A stretch of 64,000 bases of DNA, from NCBI RefSeq assembly GCF_000948985.2, contig NZ_CP059733.1, positions 4,464,001-4,528,000 on the forward strand, given 5' to 3'. The DNA is from Thalassomonas viridans. GTDB taxonomy: Bacteria; Pseudomonadota; Gammaproteobacteria; Enterobacterales; Alteromonadaceae. The position numbers and the translations under genes were made by a program. The notes beneath the pieces were generated by a model, which saw only the letters and a list, made by a program, of their open reading frames with translations, had not been told where the DNA came from and made no database searches. Every line of letters begins with the position of its first letter. Position 1 is the first letter of the stretch. Positions 16,470 to 26,718 of this stretch are shown one piece after another.

Positions 16470-17378
16470 TCAGCCCTGTCCGGCAACCCGGTACTGGTTA
16501 CGGCCCGAGAGCTTGGCCTGGTATAACGCCTGATCTGCCCATTCCAGCAAATCTTCCACCGACACCTCCCGCTGCTCCGGCAGCAAGGTAGCAACGCCGA
16601 AACTCGCGGTGACATGGCCGCAAGTGCCGGATTGATCATGCAGGATATCCAGCTCAGACACGGCTTCGCACAAGCGCTCGGCACATTGCGCCGCCCCCTG
16701 GCTGTCGGTGGCCGGCAAGATCACCACAAATTCCTCGCCACCGTAACGGGCAATAAAGTCCGTGGTGCGGTCGAGCCGGCTTTCCAGCGCCTTGGCGACC
16801 CGTTTCAGACAATCATCGCCGGCGGCATGGCCGTAACAGTCGTTGAACTGTTTAAAGTGGTCGATATCTATCATGATAATGGAAAGCGCGGCTTCAGAGC
16901 GCACTATGCTCTCCCTTTGCAGCATGATATATTCGTCGAAGCGGCGGCGGTTGGCGATGCCGGTTAGGGCATCGGTGCGATTCAGTCGTTCCAGCTCGTC
17001 CCGGTTGCGTTTGGCTTCAATCTGGTTGGCCACCCGCACTTCAACAATCGAGGGGGTAAAAGGCTTAGTGATATAATCTACCGCCCCCATTTTTAATCCT
17101 TTGATTTCCTCTTCGGGGGAGCGCATGGCGGTAATAAAAATGATAGGGATCTTCTTGCCTCCCGTCATTTCACCTATGCGCTCAAAAACCGTATAACCAT
17201 CCATGTCCGGCATGCTGATATCCAGCAGGATAAGATCCGGGGCCTGGGCCGCTACGCGCTTTAGCGCCTGCTCGCCGCTCTTGGCAATCACCAGCTCATA
17301 ATCCTCAGATAATATGCTGACCATGACATTAATGTTTAAACGTTCATCATCAACAATCAATATGCGTGCTTTTGACAT
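16470..17378 (-). CDS. Response regulator with GGDEF diguanylate cyclase output (PleD-like)
   Basis: The 302-residue protein has an N-terminal receiver domain (about 1-120; phospho-acceptor in DLILLDISMPDMDGY, conserved Lys in DYITKPF) and a C-terminal GGDEF domain (about 135-300). The active-site motif is RYGGEEF, and an RxxD inhibitory site (RTTD) lies five residues before it, so cyclic di-GMP synthesis with product inhibition is expected. It follows the hybrid kinase gene by 60 bp on the same strand and is the likely phosphorylation output of that sensor. Confidence 0.93.
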   Translation of the reverse strand: MSKARILIVDDERLNINVMVSILSEDYELVIAKSGEQALKRVAAQAPDLILLDISMPDMDGYTVFERIGEMTGGKKIPIIFITAMRSPEEEIKGLKMGAVDYITKPFTPSIVEVRVANQIEAKRNRDELERLNRTDALTGIANRRRFDEYIMLQRESIVRSEAALSIIMIDIDHFKQFNDCYGHAAGDDCLKRVAKALESRLDRTTDFIARYGGEEFVVILPATDSQGAAQCAERLCEAVSELDILHDQSGTCGHVTASFGVATLLPEQREVSVEDLLEWADQALYQAKLSGRNQYRVAGQG

Positions 17379-17438
17379 AAAGTTCTCATTACTCGTGTTT
17401 AACTTACCGCCGTGATCTTCAGTAAGTCGTCATTATTA

Positions 17439-20400
17439 TTATTCTTTTAGTATGCTCAGCTCTTGCTCTACCTGATCAAGCGCTTCGATGGCCTCGTCAA
17501 ATTCATAGTCTTTGACAAGTTCCGACAAGTTGTCCATAACCGCTGCATCCTCGTCACTGAGTAAATATTTCAGCCCCAGCAGGGCATCCCCGGCATGGCT
17601 GCTGCCGGATTCAAGCAACTGCTTAAGCTCCTGCAGTTTGGCCGCTACCTGCTCGGCATCTGCTTCTTCGGCCTCCTGTACTAATACGTCTTCCGCAACA
17701 CCGGATACCGTCACCGGACAAGGCGCGACAAACGCCGCCAGGCCAGCCATCACCTTATCAAATTCAGCAATAAAGCCTTCCAGGGCCGCCGGTTCCCTGT
17801 CTCCGGATAATACCTGGGCTTCCAGCACCTGCGCCGCCTCACTCAGGGCCAAGGCGCCTAATGTGCCCCCCGCCCCTTTGATGGTGTGCAGCTTGCGGGC
17901 AACAAATTCCTGGCCGTCACAGGCAAGCGCCTGGATGATGTCTTCACCTGCACTTTGGTAGTCCTGATAAAATTCGGTCAGCAGCTTGATCAGTAAACCC
18001 CGGTTATCATTAACCGTGATCAATGCACGCTGCAGCTCTATGCCGGGCAGCTCGGGTAAGTCGTCTTGATCTTTCACCGGATCCTTATCCAGGGTGCTTT
18101 CCAGGCCACTGCCACTCTCATGCTCGCTAACATTATTATGCCCGGCCTGCTTGTTATCATCGGAATTTGTCCATTTGGCAACGGTTGAAAAAAGTATATC
18201 CGGATCGATGGGTTTAGTTATATGATCATTCATGCCATTCATCAAGGACTTTTCCTTTTCCCCCACCAGCGCATGGGCGGTCATGGCAATAATAGGCAGC
18301 TGCTCAGGGCTGCTGTGTTTCCTGACAACGCCGGTGGCCTGATAGCCGTCCATCACCGGCATTTGGATATCCATCAGCACCAGGTCAAACGGCTCGCCTT
18401 CGTTTTTCGCACTTGCGATGGCATTCACCGCTTCCAGGCCGTTATTGACTATGGTCAGGAGTATGCCTTTCCCTTCAAGCAATTCCCGGGCAACTTGCTG
18501 GTTGATGACATTATCTTCTGCCAGCAGCAGTTTAAGACCCTTGAGATTAATATCCTGCGACTGCTGGCGTAACTGGTTTTCCCTCAGCTCGCTCAGCTGC
18601 TCACTGCTGCCGATTTTCGAGGCAATCATGTTAAACATGGCGGTTAAGTTCACCGGCTTTTGCAGATAGCCGTCAAGGGCGTCTTTACCTTCCTTGAGAG
18701 CATCAAAACCGTCGAAACCCGTCACCATGATAATAATGGGCGGATTGCTGTCACGAGTTTGTGCCTTGATCAGCCTGGAGGTTTCCACACCGTCAAGCCC
18801 GGGCATGTGCCAGTCCATAAAAATAATGTCATAAGGTTTGCAGTTGGGAGTGATGGCCACCCGGCGGATTTCTTCCAGCGCCGCTTCGCCGGAAGACACC
18901 GCATAGGCTTCAAAGTCCAGTGACAGCAGGATTTCCGTCAGGCTCTCCAGCGCGGTGGCATTGTCATCAACTATCAATACCCGCTTGCCCTTAAGAGCGT
19001 CGTCGCGGGGAATATAATGGGCATCGCGCTCAGGGTCCAGGGCAAATGTCACCTTAAAGAAAAAGGTACTGCCGGCATCCGGCTCGCTTTCAACCCGTAT
19101 TTCCCCGCCCATTAATTCCACCAGCTGCTTGGAAATGGTCAACCCTAAGCCGGTGCCGCCATATTTGCGCGTGGTAGAAGTATCCGCCTGAGTAAACGAC
19201 TGGAACAGCTTATCCTTTTGCGCTTGGGTCATGCCTATGCCGGTATCTTTCACGGAAAAACTCAGTGCCGCCTCCTTTTCGTCCTGGCTGTCGCAACAGA
19301 CGGAAATAGCAATCTCGCCGTTTTCCGTGAACTTGACCGCATTGCTGGCCAGGTTCAGCAGGATCTGCCCCAGGCGCAAAGGGTCGCCGATCAGGTTGCA
19401 GGGAATGTCATGGGGACAGGAAATGGTGATTTCCGTGCCTTTGGCCTTGGCGCTGGTGACGATTAAACTGGATAAATCCATCAGCACTTCATTGAGATCA
19501 AAGGACACCTTTTCCATATGCAGTTTGCCCGCTTCAATTTTGGAAAAGTCCAGGATGTCGTTGATAATGCGCAGCAGTGCCTGCGAAGACGAACTGATTT
19601 TCGAAAGGTAATCCCGCTGCGGCGGGGTCAGCTGGGTTTTAAGCGCCAGGTAAGACAGGCCGATAATGGCATTCATCGGCGTGCGTATTTCATGGCTCAT
19701 ATTGGCGAGGAAATCGCTTTTCGCCTGACTGGCCATATCCGCCTGCACCAGGGCATCTTTAAGCTCGGAAGTGCGCTCTTCCACCAGCTTTTGCACCGAA
19801 CGGTTCTGCTTAAACAAAAAGGCGATAAACAAGGAAATCATCAGGCTAAAGGCGCTGCCGCCGACTAAAATGGATAACGCCAGCCGGGTTTCCGTGCCGC
19901 CTTCATAGTCGGGGAACACACGCCAGTTAAAAATCCACATGAATTTTCCCACCATGACCTTCACCGGGAAGGTTTTCACTATCTGCTGTTCCCTGCCTTC
20001 CGGCTGATAGAGCAGTTTTTCTATGGTTTTGCCGTTTTCCAAACGCCAGTTGCCCACCAGTTCGAAATTCAAGCCTTCGGGAACGTGCACGGCTTCCAGG
20101 CTTCGGGCAAAATCCGTGATATCCGGCATGGAAACCACCACTCCCCTGATGCTGTCGGTTTCAATATAAAGGGCGGCCAGGCTGAACTTAGTGCCGTATT
20201 CATCTTCAAACGGCGGTCCCAGCACCACTTCTCCCGGAGAGTTGATTGCCGTAAGGATAGGCAGTTTCGCCTGCGGTAAATTGATAAGATTCGAACCCAC
20301 TTCCAGGATGCCGGATTCTTCACTGCTTAAGCTAATAATAAACTTCTGCTCGTCGATCTCCGGCGCAGAAAATTCAACAAAGGCGGCATTAAGCAGCGGC

Positions 20401-20693
20401 ATGCCCGACTCGGAGCCGCTGAAAAAATCATAGGCATCCATCATTTCATCTTCGGTCACCTCGGTCGAACTTAAAAACAGGTTGGCAAAACCGCGCATCG
20501 GTCCAACAAAATGGGAAACCCAGAACTGGCCGATATCGGATATGCTCTTGGCATCCTGCGCCGCACGCTCTAACCAGGCGGTTTCGGCTTTTGCCCGGAT
20601 GCTGTTATGCACCTGGTATGAGGCGGTGATGCCGACTAAAAGTATGACTATAACAATAAGTAATTGAACTGGCTTCACAGGCCGCTTCTCCAT
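17439..20693 (-). CDS. CHASE-domain hybrid sensor histidine kinase (HisKA-HATPase-REC-REC-Hpt)
   Basis: A 1084-residue inner-membrane kinase. A TM helix near 8-24 and another near 271-296 flank a periplasmic CHASE-like sensor (about 30-265). A HisKA domain follows with His334 ([13 protein letters not shown]), then an HATPase domain ([14 protein letters not shown]). Two receiver domains come next ([10 protein letters not shown] with [23 protein letters not shown] with [13 protein letters not shown]) and a C-terminal Hpt domain ([12 protein letters not shown]). The design allows a His-Asp-His-Asp relay to a separate regulator, here most likely the REC-GGDEF protein downstream. Its start is 27 bp after the TorT-like gene, an arrangement like torT-torS, but the sensor and output differ from classical TorS/TorR. 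Confidence 0.93.
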   Translation of the reverse strand: MEKRPVKPVQLLIVIVILLVGITASYQVHNSIRAKAETAWLERAAQDAKSISDIGQFWVSHFVGPMRGFANLFLSSTEVTEDEMMDAYDFFSGSESGMPLLNAAFVEFSAPEIDEQKFIISLSSEESGILEVGSNLINLPQAKLPILTAINSPGEVVLGPPFEDEYGTKFSLAALYIETDSIRGVVVSMPDITDFARSLEAVHVPEGLNFELVGNWRLENGKTIEKLLYQPEGREQQIVKTFPVKVMVGKFMWIFNWRVFPDYEGGTETRLALSILVGGSAFSLMISLFIAFLFKQNRSVQKLVEERTSELKDALVQADMASQAKSDFLANMSHEIRTPMNAIIGLSYLALKTQLTPPQRDYLSKISSSSQALLRIINDILDFSKIEAGKLHMEKVSFDLNEVLMDLSSLIVTSAKAKGTEITISCPHDIPCNLIGDPLRLGQILLNLASNAVKFTENGEIAISVCCDSQDEKEAALSFSVKDTGIGMTQAQKDKLFQSFTQADTSTTRKYGGTGLGLTISKQLVELMGGEIRVESEPDAGSTFFFKVTFALDPERDAHYIPRDDALKGKRVLIVDDNATALESLTEILLSLDFEAYAVSSGEAALEEIRRVAITPNCKPYDIIFMDWHMPGLDGVETSRLIKAQTRDSNPPIIIMVTGFDGFDALKEGKDALDGYLQKPVNLTAMFNMIASKIGSSEQLSELRENQLRQQSQDINLKGLKLLLAEDNVINQQVARELLEGKGILLTIVNNGLEAVNAIASAKNEGEPFDLVLMDIQMPVMDGYQATGVVRKHSSPEQLPIIAMTAHALVGEKEKSLMNGMNDHITKPIDPDILFSTVAKWTNSDDNKQAGHNNVSEHESGSGLESTLDKDPVKDQDDLPELPGIELQRALITVNDNRGLLIKLLTEFYQDYQSAGEDIIQALACDGQEFVARKLHTIKGAGGTLGALALSEAAQVLEAQVLSGDREPAALEGFIAEFDKVMAGLAAFVAPCPVTVSGVAEDVLVQEAEEADAEQVAAKLQELKQLLESGSSHAGDALLGLKYLLSDEDAAVMDNLSELVKDYEFDEAIEALDQVEQELSILKE

Positions 20694-20720
20694 GAAGTAG
20701 TGGGTAAAAGATATCAGGGG

Positions 20721-21797
20721 CTAATTAACGGAATATACCGTACGAAAACCGTTAGGGGCTAAGGTCGTGGCCCGGTCAAAGGTTCTTAAATTGCCGCTGT
20801 GCACCACGTTGAGCATAACGCCGACATGCTTATAATATTGTTTACCTTCGAGGATGCGGACGATCTGATCGATGGCGATACGCCCCTGGATCACGGATGA
20901 CAGGGACACCGCGGCGGCAATTTTTCCCCGCTTGATGCCGGTATACACCCCGGGGGTGAAATACTGGGTCACCAGCCTGACCTTTTTATCCAGTTTTTGT
21001 TTGCGCAACATAGGAATCGCCACTTCGGCGGTTACCGCAGTCCCGGCGATATAATCGAGATCCAAGTCGCCCGTGAGTACTTCTTTAAGCAAGCGTCTTT
21101 GTACCCTTTTGCCGGTATCGCCGTATTTCACCGTTAACACATTGATATCGGGGTTTTCTTTTACTGCAACCTCAAAGCCCTCATTGCTGTAATCCACCCA
21201 GCCGGCGCCTTTGGGACCGGGCAACCAGGCCACATTCACCGGCTCGGTATTACCCGCCTTCTTTTGCGAGCGGGCGATAAAGTCCCCGACCATATAACCC
21301 ATGTCCTTATGTGAATAGGAAGACTTGGCGGTGATATCGGGAGAGCTGATGCCGTTGACCAGATCTATGACCGGGATATTTTGCTGTTTCAGCTCAGTCA
21401 CCAGGGAGTTGAGTCCGTCGGTGGAAATGGCGCCGATCACCACGCCGTCGGCCTTGTTGGCGACACAGTCGCGAATTTGCTGGATCTGGATATCGAGATT
21501 ATTGAAACCACCGGCCTCGAACAACTCCATTTCAATACCCAGCCTTTCGGATTCTTCGGCGACACCATAATCTACCGCCAGCCAGAAAGAATCCTTCACA
21601 TGGGGGAAAGACACGCATATTTTCCATTTTTTAGCCGCCTTTTTCAGGGGAACATAATCCACCTCTTTTCTGGTGCTTTCCCTGACAAAGGGCTGGTCCC
21701 ACACCTGAACGCGAAGCGGATACCAGTCGGAAGCCGATACCGTGGTCAGGCTTGCCATCAGCAGGCCCGCAGCTAAAAGTGCTTTCTGGAAGTTCAT
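20721..21797 (-). CDS. TorT-like periplasmic substrate-sensing protein
   Basis: A 358-residue periplasmic binding protein of the sugar-binding/LacI-like fold with a signal peptide (LLAAGLLMASLTTVSAS). The block WKICVSFPHVKDSFWLAVDYGVAEESERLG, followed by IQIQQIRDCVANKADGVVIGAIS and GDLDLDYIAGTAVTAEVA, matches the TorT family, which recognises trimethylamine N-oxide and signals to the kinase TorS. The gene begins the operon torT-like, hybrid kinase, diguanylate cyclase. No torCAD reductase or TorR regulator is nearby, so the ligand may be TMAO or another small osmolyte, with c-di-GMP as the output. Confidence 0.85.
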   Translation of the reverse strand: MNFQKALLAAGLLMASLTTVSASDWYPLRVQVWDQPFVRESTRKEVDYVPLKKAAKKWKICVSFPHVKDSFWLAVDYGVAEESERLGIEMELFEAGGFNNLDIQIQQIRDCVANKADGVVIGAISTDGLNSLVTELKQQNIPVIDLVNGISSPDITAKSSYSHKDMGYMVGDFIARSQKKAGNTEPVNVAWLPGPKGAGWVDYSNEGFEVAVKENPDINVLTVKYGDTGKRVQRRLLKEVLTGDLDLDYIAGTAVTAEVAIPMLRKQKLDKKVRLVTQYFTPGVYTGIKRGKIAAAVSLSSVIQGRIAIDQIVRILEGKQYYKHVGVMLNVVHSGNLRTFDRATTLAPNGFRTVYSVN

Positions 21798-21982
21798 GAT
21801 CTGCCCACAACTTTTTTAAAAATTTTCAGTATTGTCTTGCAGGCATGATAACAGGAAGTATTTGTTACATCTATCACGGTCCACACTAACTATGTGGATT
21901 TGTTTCCACAGCTAATTCCACGGCAAATTCCACAGTAAAGCAACCGGCAATTGCCTTTCCCGGTTAGGCGCCGGCAGGGAAA

Positions 21983-22016
21983 ACCGGCCGTGCAGGAAGG
22001 TTTCCTCTGCACGGCA
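21983..22016 (-). terminator. Predicted terminator of the amidohydrolase gene
   Basis: On the minus strand GCCGTGCAGAGGAA pairs with TTCCTGCACGGC (one bulge), followed by CGGTTTTCCC. It lies about 28 bp after the amidohydrolase stop. The T-run is interrupted, so efficiency is uncertain. Confidence 0.5.
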
Positions 22017-22042
22017 TCCAGTTAATGCCTGCCCGATATCCG

Positions 22043-23176
22043 TTAGCGGCAAATCTGCGGCGCCCGGTATTGGTCTAACCCCATCAGGCGGAAATAATTC
22101 TCTCCCAGGGCAATATTTCTAAAGGCATTATCGTCAAGATAAAGGTTAATGCGGCTGGTTACCTCAACTTCCTGGGCGTATACCAGAAAGTCCTTCTTAC
22201 GCGAGGCGACAAAGTCCGTACCGGGTAAAATGCGGGTAGAATATTCATTGAAAAAGTCAACGTACAGGGCCCGGACCTCAGGTTTGATAAAATAATTGTC
22301 GTAAATGACCCGCCAGGAAATATCCAGCATCAAGTTAGGGTGGCGATCCAAACGCTCTTTCATCACAGCGATATGCTTCACCGGATCGGCATTTTTCAGT
22401 TCCGCCGACAGGCCCATATGCACCCAAACAATTTTATTGTCGGGGTATAATTCCAGCACTTTGTCCATCAACGGCAGATACTTGTAATTTTCCCCTTCCT
22501 TGTCATTCCCCAGATCCGAATGTATGGCTACCGGCATCTTGTCTTCACGGAGTTTTGCCATAAAGTCGGCCCATTGGGGAATGGCTTCTATCGGTGTCGC
22601 CTTATGGCCATTTTTAAACAACGCCTGTTTCACCAGGTTCACTTCCCCCATCCACTTGAACTTGTCCGGGTATTCCTGATTCAGCTGTTGCATTTGCGGC
22701 TTGATCCATTGGGGCTCCGCCAGGTTGGGGAAGCTCATGGACAAGGTTAAATGCAGGCCGTCAGGCGGAAATTCCATGTAATTGGAGGCATTACGAAAAT
22801 CATTTTTAATGCTGGGGATCACTAAAGTATCGGGGCAATCAAGATAGTAATCACAGGATGAGTCCACCGGCAGGGTCTGGCCAATACCGTAGACATTAAC
22901 AAACAACACGCCTAAACGGCGAAAATAATCATCAAGCTCATGCATGGGAATAGCATGGCCACCGAAGGGACGGAAATGGTTATGGGCATCGACAACAAAG
23001 CTGTATGGCTGAGTGCTGCGGTCATAGCATTGTTTGTTTTCGGCGGTGAACATCGCCAGATCCCGCGGGCTCTGGGTGAGTACCGGATCGACTGTGTTGC
23101 CGACGGTGTTCGACGTGGTGCTACAGGCAGACAGCAGTAGCGTAAGGGCAGCTAATCCCGTGAGTTTTTTTACCAT
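22043..23176 (-). CDS. Lipoprotein metal-dependent amidohydrolase (TIM barrel)
   Basis: The 377-residue product has a lipoprotein signal (LLLSACSTTSN) and then a TIM-barrel amidohydrolase fold. The metal-site motif HxH is visible in FVVDAHNHFRPFGG, further candidate ligands in MPVAIHSD and KIVWVHMGL, and a late Asp in RILPGTDFVAS. It is related to the amidohydrolase-2 group (decarboxylases and lactonases). Envelope attachment is unusual for that group. The substrate is unknown. It is a single-gene unit with a 417-bp upstream region. Confidence 0.75.
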   Translation of the reverse strand: MVKKLTGLAALTLLLSACSTTSNTVGNTVDPVLTQSPRDLAMFTAENKQCYDRSTQPYSFVVDAHNHFRPFGGHAIPMHELDDYFRRLGVLFVNVYGIGQTLPVDSSCDYYLDCPDTLVIPSIKNDFRNASNYMEFPPDGLHLTLSMSFPNLAEPQWIKPQMQQLNQEYPDKFKWMGEVNLVKQALFKNGHKATPIEAIPQWADFMAKLREDKMPVAIHSDLGNDKEGENYKYLPLMDKVLELYPDNKIVWVHMGLSAELKNADPVKHIAVMKERLDRHPNLMLDISWRVIYDNYFIKPEVRALYVDFFNEYSTRILPGTDFVASRKKDFLVYAQEVEVTSRINLYLDDNAFRNIALGENYFRLMGLDQYRAPQICR

Positions 23177-23489
23177 TTTGCATATCCTTGGTGTTATTGC
23201 TTTTAATTAACAGAGCAGTTAAACAGCTTGTAAGAGGCTAATACAAAACATTTGTAAAATATAGTAAAAACCTCAGCTATCCCTCAGCCAATAAATCAGT
23301 GATCAAAGCTTAGATAAAGCTCCATATAGAGAAAAAGCTAAGCCCAAGGCACGGGATTGAGGACAAAAAGCCAGGATTGGCTGCAAATCCCTGATTTCTT
23401 CGCAGTTAACACGCCCACTTTTTATGCAACAATACGTCAATATATTTTACATTTTTGCAACAACATTAAAACAACACCTACATAACCAT

Positions 23490-23519
23490 TTGAAATATAA
23501 CAGTATAATTTATTGGCCT
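23490..23519 (+). promoter_or_regulatory. Predicted sigma-70 promoter of the PEP-CTERM gene at 23594
   Basis: TTGAAA at 23490-23495 and a consensus TATAAT at 23514-23519 are separated by 18 bp, about 75 bp before the start codon. The rest of the 417-bp gap 23177-23593 is AT-rich without a gene and must also hold the amidohydrolase promoter on the other strand. Confidence 0.55.
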
Positions 23520-23593
23520 GATTTCTGCTTACGCACATTCTAAATTTAATTCCTTGTTTTAAAAATAAAAAAGTATTAAGAGGTTACTTTATC

Positions 23594-24268
23594 ATGATGA
23601 AGTTTTTAAAAATTGCTTTAACAACAGTCAGTATTGCCGCATGCAGCCTGAGCAACATGGCTCACGCAAGCATCATAGACTGGAGCGTTGACCGCAGTTC
23701 AAATATCGTGTCTTACCACGGCAGCGACAGCAATTTAAGCTCGCTGGAATGGTTGAGATGGGATGCTACCGACGGCATGTCTATCAATGAAGCTGTTGAT
23801 TTATACGGAGCTGACGGCTGGCAGGTTGCCACCAGCCTTGAAACTTCTTATATGCTAAACGATTTATTCCTGACAGGGCAATTTAATGCCGAATACGAAC
23901 ATATCGTTACCTCCAATTCGCTGGCAAGAAGCTTCGGCAATCTTTTCGGTTATACCTATTCCGCCGATTATGAAAATGACTTTTATGCTTCATATGCCTT
24001 ACATTTGTATACTGACGGGACAAGTGTCTCGACATCAAGAGCTTCCGATGAATACCAGATAGACGCCAACGGCAGCCTGCGCGTTGCCGAAGTACATGCC
24101 GGCGGTACGACATTCGGCTTTACCCGGGATACAAAATTTGACTTCTACGGTATTGCTATGGTTCGCAGCACAGGTCAGCCGGCAACTGAAGTCCCGGAGC
24201 CTTCAACACTTGCTATTTTTGCTTTGACATTAACAGCCCTGGGATTCCGTCGTTTTAAGAAGCAGTAA
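23594..24268 (+). CDS. PEP-CTERM sorting-signal exported protein
   Basis: The 224-residue protein has a signal peptide (MMKFLKIALTTVSIAACSLSNMAHAS) and a typical C-terminal PEP-CTERM tail: VPEPST, a hydrophobic helix (LAIFALTLTALGF) and a basic end (RRFKKQ). Such tails are recognised by exosortase (EpsH-type) and the protein is released to the outside or bound to exopolysaccharide. The mature domain (DWSVDRSSNIVSYHGSDSNLSSLEWLRWDATDGMSINEAV) matches no family I can name. It has its own promoter and terminator. No exosortase gene is in the window. Confidence 0.85.
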   Translation: MMKFLKIALTTVSIAACSLSNMAHASIIDWSVDRSSNIVSYHGSDSNLSSLEWLRWDATDGMSINEAVDLYGADGWQVATSLETSYMLNDLFLTGQFNAEYEHIVTSNSLARSFGNLFGYTYSADYENDFYASYALHLYTDGTSVSTSRASDEYQIDANGSLRVAEVHAGGTTFGFTRDTKFDFYGIAMVRSTGQPATEVPEPSTLAIFALTLTALGFRRFKKQ

Positions 24269-24300
24269 CAAACCAGGTATTTTTCACTGATGGTACAACA

Positions 24301-24323
24301 CCCGGCAGCTGCCGGGTTCTTTT
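24301..24323 (+). terminator. Rho-independent terminator
   Basis: The GC-rich palindrome CCCGGCAGCTGCCGGG is followed by TTCTTTT, 32 bp after the PEP-CTERM stop codon. Confidence 0.75.
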
Positions 24324-24514
24324 GCCATCATTTTTTTGCCCAAAAAACTCCCCTTACCAGCCCGGTATCATAACAAAACCTGATGACATGCCAGCCGATA
24401 AACAAAAACACCCCATAGAACTCTCCACTTAAGGCAAAGCCACGTAACCGCTCAAGACATTTCTCAGCTAAGATAAATACACTATCAGCGAAAACCGCCA
24501 ATAAGGGGTTTATC

Positions 24515-25813
24515 ATGCGCGGCCAGAACGTTTTCGAAGATGCCTTAAACCGGATCAAAGCCATAGGCGCCGATGCCGGTGTCAGCAGCGAAGTGGTAGA
24601 GTCTTTGCTATATCCCAGGGCCCTGCTGCAAGCCTCCTTGCCGGTGAGGATGGACAACGGCGCCCTGCGTTATTTTATCGGCTACCGCTGCCAGTACAAT
24701 AATGTCCTGGGCCCCACCAAGGGCGGTATCCGCTTCCACCCCAGGGTAGACCAGGCGGAGGTTCAGGCACTGGGGCTATGGATGACCATAAAATGCGCCC
24801 TGCTCGGCATTCCCTTTGGCGGCGCCAAAGGCGGCGTACTGGTACAACCCAAAGACCTGTCGCCGATGGAGCTGGAGCGATTATCCCGCGCCTATGTAAG
24901 GGCGATGGCTGATTTTATCGGTCCGGATATCGATATCCCCGCCCCGGACGTCTATACCAATGCCCGCATCATGGGCTGGATGATGGACGAATACGAAGCC
25001 ATCAACCGCCTCAGGGCCCCGGCGGTGATCACCGGCAAACCCGTACAGCTGGGTGGCAGCCTGGGCCGGGACGAAGCCACCGGTCGCGGTGCTTACCTGT
25101 GCATCCGCGAACTGGCATTAAAACACGGCTGGCAGGCAAAAAATATCCGCGTAGCCGTACAGGGGTTCGGCAATGCCGCCTACCATGTGTCCCGGTTATT
25201 GCAGGCAGACGGCTTTAAAATTGTTGCCATTTCCGACTCCAAAGGCGGGGTTTATTCGGAGCAGGGCTTTGATATTGAAAGCCTGTGGCAGGAAAAACAG
25301 TCATCCCGCCAAATGCGGGCGGTATATTGCGAGCAGTCGGTTTGCCAGTTGATCGAGCACAATGAAATCAGTAATGAGGAATTGCTGGCGCTGGATGTGG
25401 ATATCCTGATCCCGGCGGCACTTGAAGGGGTGATCCATCACGAGAATGCCGACCAGATCAAGGCCCGCACCATAATAGAAGTTGCCAACGGCCCGGTAGC
25501 AAGCGAAGCCGAAGCCCGTCTGGAAGCACGCGGCATAGAAATCTTACCGGATGTCCTGGTTAACGCCGGCGGGGTGACCGTCAGCTACTTTGAATGGGTG
25601 CAAAACCGCAGCGGTTATCTCTGGCCCTTGGAAGAAGTCAGGAGCAAACTCGAAAACCAGATGAAAGCCGCCTTTGCCCGGGTATGGCAGGTGGCACAAA
25701 CAGAAGAAAGAAGCCTGCGCAGCGCCGCCTATGCGGTGGCCATGAGGCGTATCGGTAAGGCGGTCTTGTCCCACGGTACCCGGGAATACTTTACCAAAGA
25801 TCAAGAGCAGTAA
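24515..25813 (+). CDS. Glu/Leu/Phe/Val dehydrogenase (glutamate dehydrogenase)
   Basis: The 432-residue enzyme catalyses reversible oxidative deamination of an amino acid to a 2-oxo acid and ammonium with NAD(P). Key sites: GPTKGGIRFHP, Lys93 in TIKCALLGIP, catalytic Lys105 in FGGAKGGV, AP DVYTNARIMGW, and the nucleotide-binding VAVQGFGNAAYHVSRLL. The length fits the small hexameric GdhA/RocG class. AAGGGG precedes the ATG by about 8 nt. The exact amino acid (glutamate most likely) is inferred from overall similarity. Confidence 0.88.
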   Translation: MRGQNVFEDALNRIKAIGADAGVSSEVVESLLYPRALLQASLPVRMDNGALRYFIGYRCQYNNVLGPTKGGIRFHPRVDQAEVQALGLWMTIKCALLGIPFGGAKGGVLVQPKDLSPMELERLSRAYVRAMADFIGPDIDIPAPDVYTNARIMGWMMDEYEAINRLRAPAVITGKPVQLGGSLGRDEATGRGAYLCIRELALKHGWQAKNIRVAVQGFGNAAYHVSRLLQADGFKIVAISDSKGGVYSEQGFDIESLWQEKQSSRQMRAVYCEQSVCQLIEHNEISNEELLALDVDILIPAALEGVIHHENADQIKARTIIEVANGPVASEAEARLEARGIEILPDVLVNAGGVTVSYFEWVQNRSGYLWPLEEVRSKLENQMKAAFARVWQVAQTEERSLRSAAYAVAMRRIGKAVLSHGTREYFTKDQEQ

Positions 25814-25830
25814 ATAAGATATAGGCTTGC

Positions 25831-26205
25831 TTATTCTGACAACCATTGCCTGGCGCGATCAATGTCCTGGAATAACGCCATTTGCCAGCAAATTTTCAAT
25901 GCCTTAGTTTTTTCCAGGTACTGCTCAAGCTGCTTGATAAGCCTTTGCTCTGTGGCAATAAAGGCGCATTTCAAACGATCTTTTTTAAGGGATACCCTCA
26001 TATCCCGGACCGCGGTAATATCCACTTGGGTATCGCTCAGGCTGAGGCTGGTCACTTTACTGGCATCCCAGATAAAATAATCGATATCGGCAAAACGCGG
26101 ATCTTCGTACATGGCATCGTCGGACTCGGTGACTTCCGCTAAGGTGACGACACCGCTAAACCTGAGATACACCCCCTTGGCTTCCCAGGTGCAGAAATAC
26201 GGCAT
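25831..26205 (-). CDS. SpoIIAA/STAS-like protein, unknown role
   Basis: A 124-residue soluble protein. Strand-rich N-terminus (YFCTWEAKGVYLRFSGVVTLAEVTESDDAMYEDPRF), then DYFIWDASKVTSLSLS and a helix, then KCAFIATEQRLIKQLEQYLEK. This order resembles the STAS/SpoIIAA-like proteins common in Alteromonadales. No membrane segment or signal. It is convergent with the glutamate dehydrogenase gene (17 bp apart) and follows the 94-aa gene by 21 bp on the same strand. Confidence 0.55.
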   Translation of the reverse strand: MPYFCTWEAKGVYLRFSGVVTLAEVTESDDAMYEDPRFADIDYFIWDASKVTSLSLSDTQVDITAVRDMRVSLKKDRLKCAFIATEQRLIKQLEQYLEKTKALKICWQMALFQDIDRARQWLSE

Positions 26206-26226
26206 CAGGCTCTCCTTCTTTTATCG

Positions 26227-26511
26227 CTATTGCCTGATTTGAATTTCCGGGTGGGGATTAATAGTACCTTCATCGTCTATCACTATCGGGCTGCCGTTAA
26301 GTATCATCACCGCAATCTTGCCCTGGGATGAAACCCGGATAAAAGCCAGCTCATAACCATAGGTATATAGGGAACTTACCGAAGCCTGCTGGCTGACGTT
26401 AAGCTGGGACCATAATTCATGTTTGCTTGGCGATAAATGCCTGCGCTCTTTTTCCCCGGGACGATCATTTTGTTCAATCATAGGCATACAGATATTCCAC
26501 ATGATTAGCAC
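26227..26511 (-). CDS. Hypothetical protein (up to 94 aa)
   Basis: No family recognised. The protein-like part begins around MIEQNDRPGEKERRHLSPSKHELW and ends with two short strands (AFIRVSSQGKIAVMILNGSPIVIDDEGTINPHPEIQIRQ). Start choice is uncertain: ATGs at 26511, 26502, 26487 and 26481 are all in frame and none has a clear ribosome site; 26481 would give 84 residues. It probably forms an operon with the STAS-like gene 21 bp downstream. Confidence 0.5.
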   Translation of the reverse strand: MLIMWNICMPMIEQNDRPGEKERRHLSPSKHELWSQLNVSQQASVSSLYTYGYELAFIRVSSQGKIAVMILNGSPIVIDDEGTINPHPEIQIRQ

Positions 26512-26718
26512 TCAGTCTCGTCCTGTATACTAAGCCTAACGGGTAACAGGTTAAGCTACTGTCTCAATGAAAAGCATTTATTGCAAGCAAAAACATGAAA
26601 AACACGGCTAAAAAGCATACAGTTCGGCAAGGGGTTTTCTGTTGCCTTTCCTTACAGCCGCCTTCCTGAAAAGTGCCCATCACACAGAAGATAAAGCACT
26701 GGGCAGATAACGCCAGAA

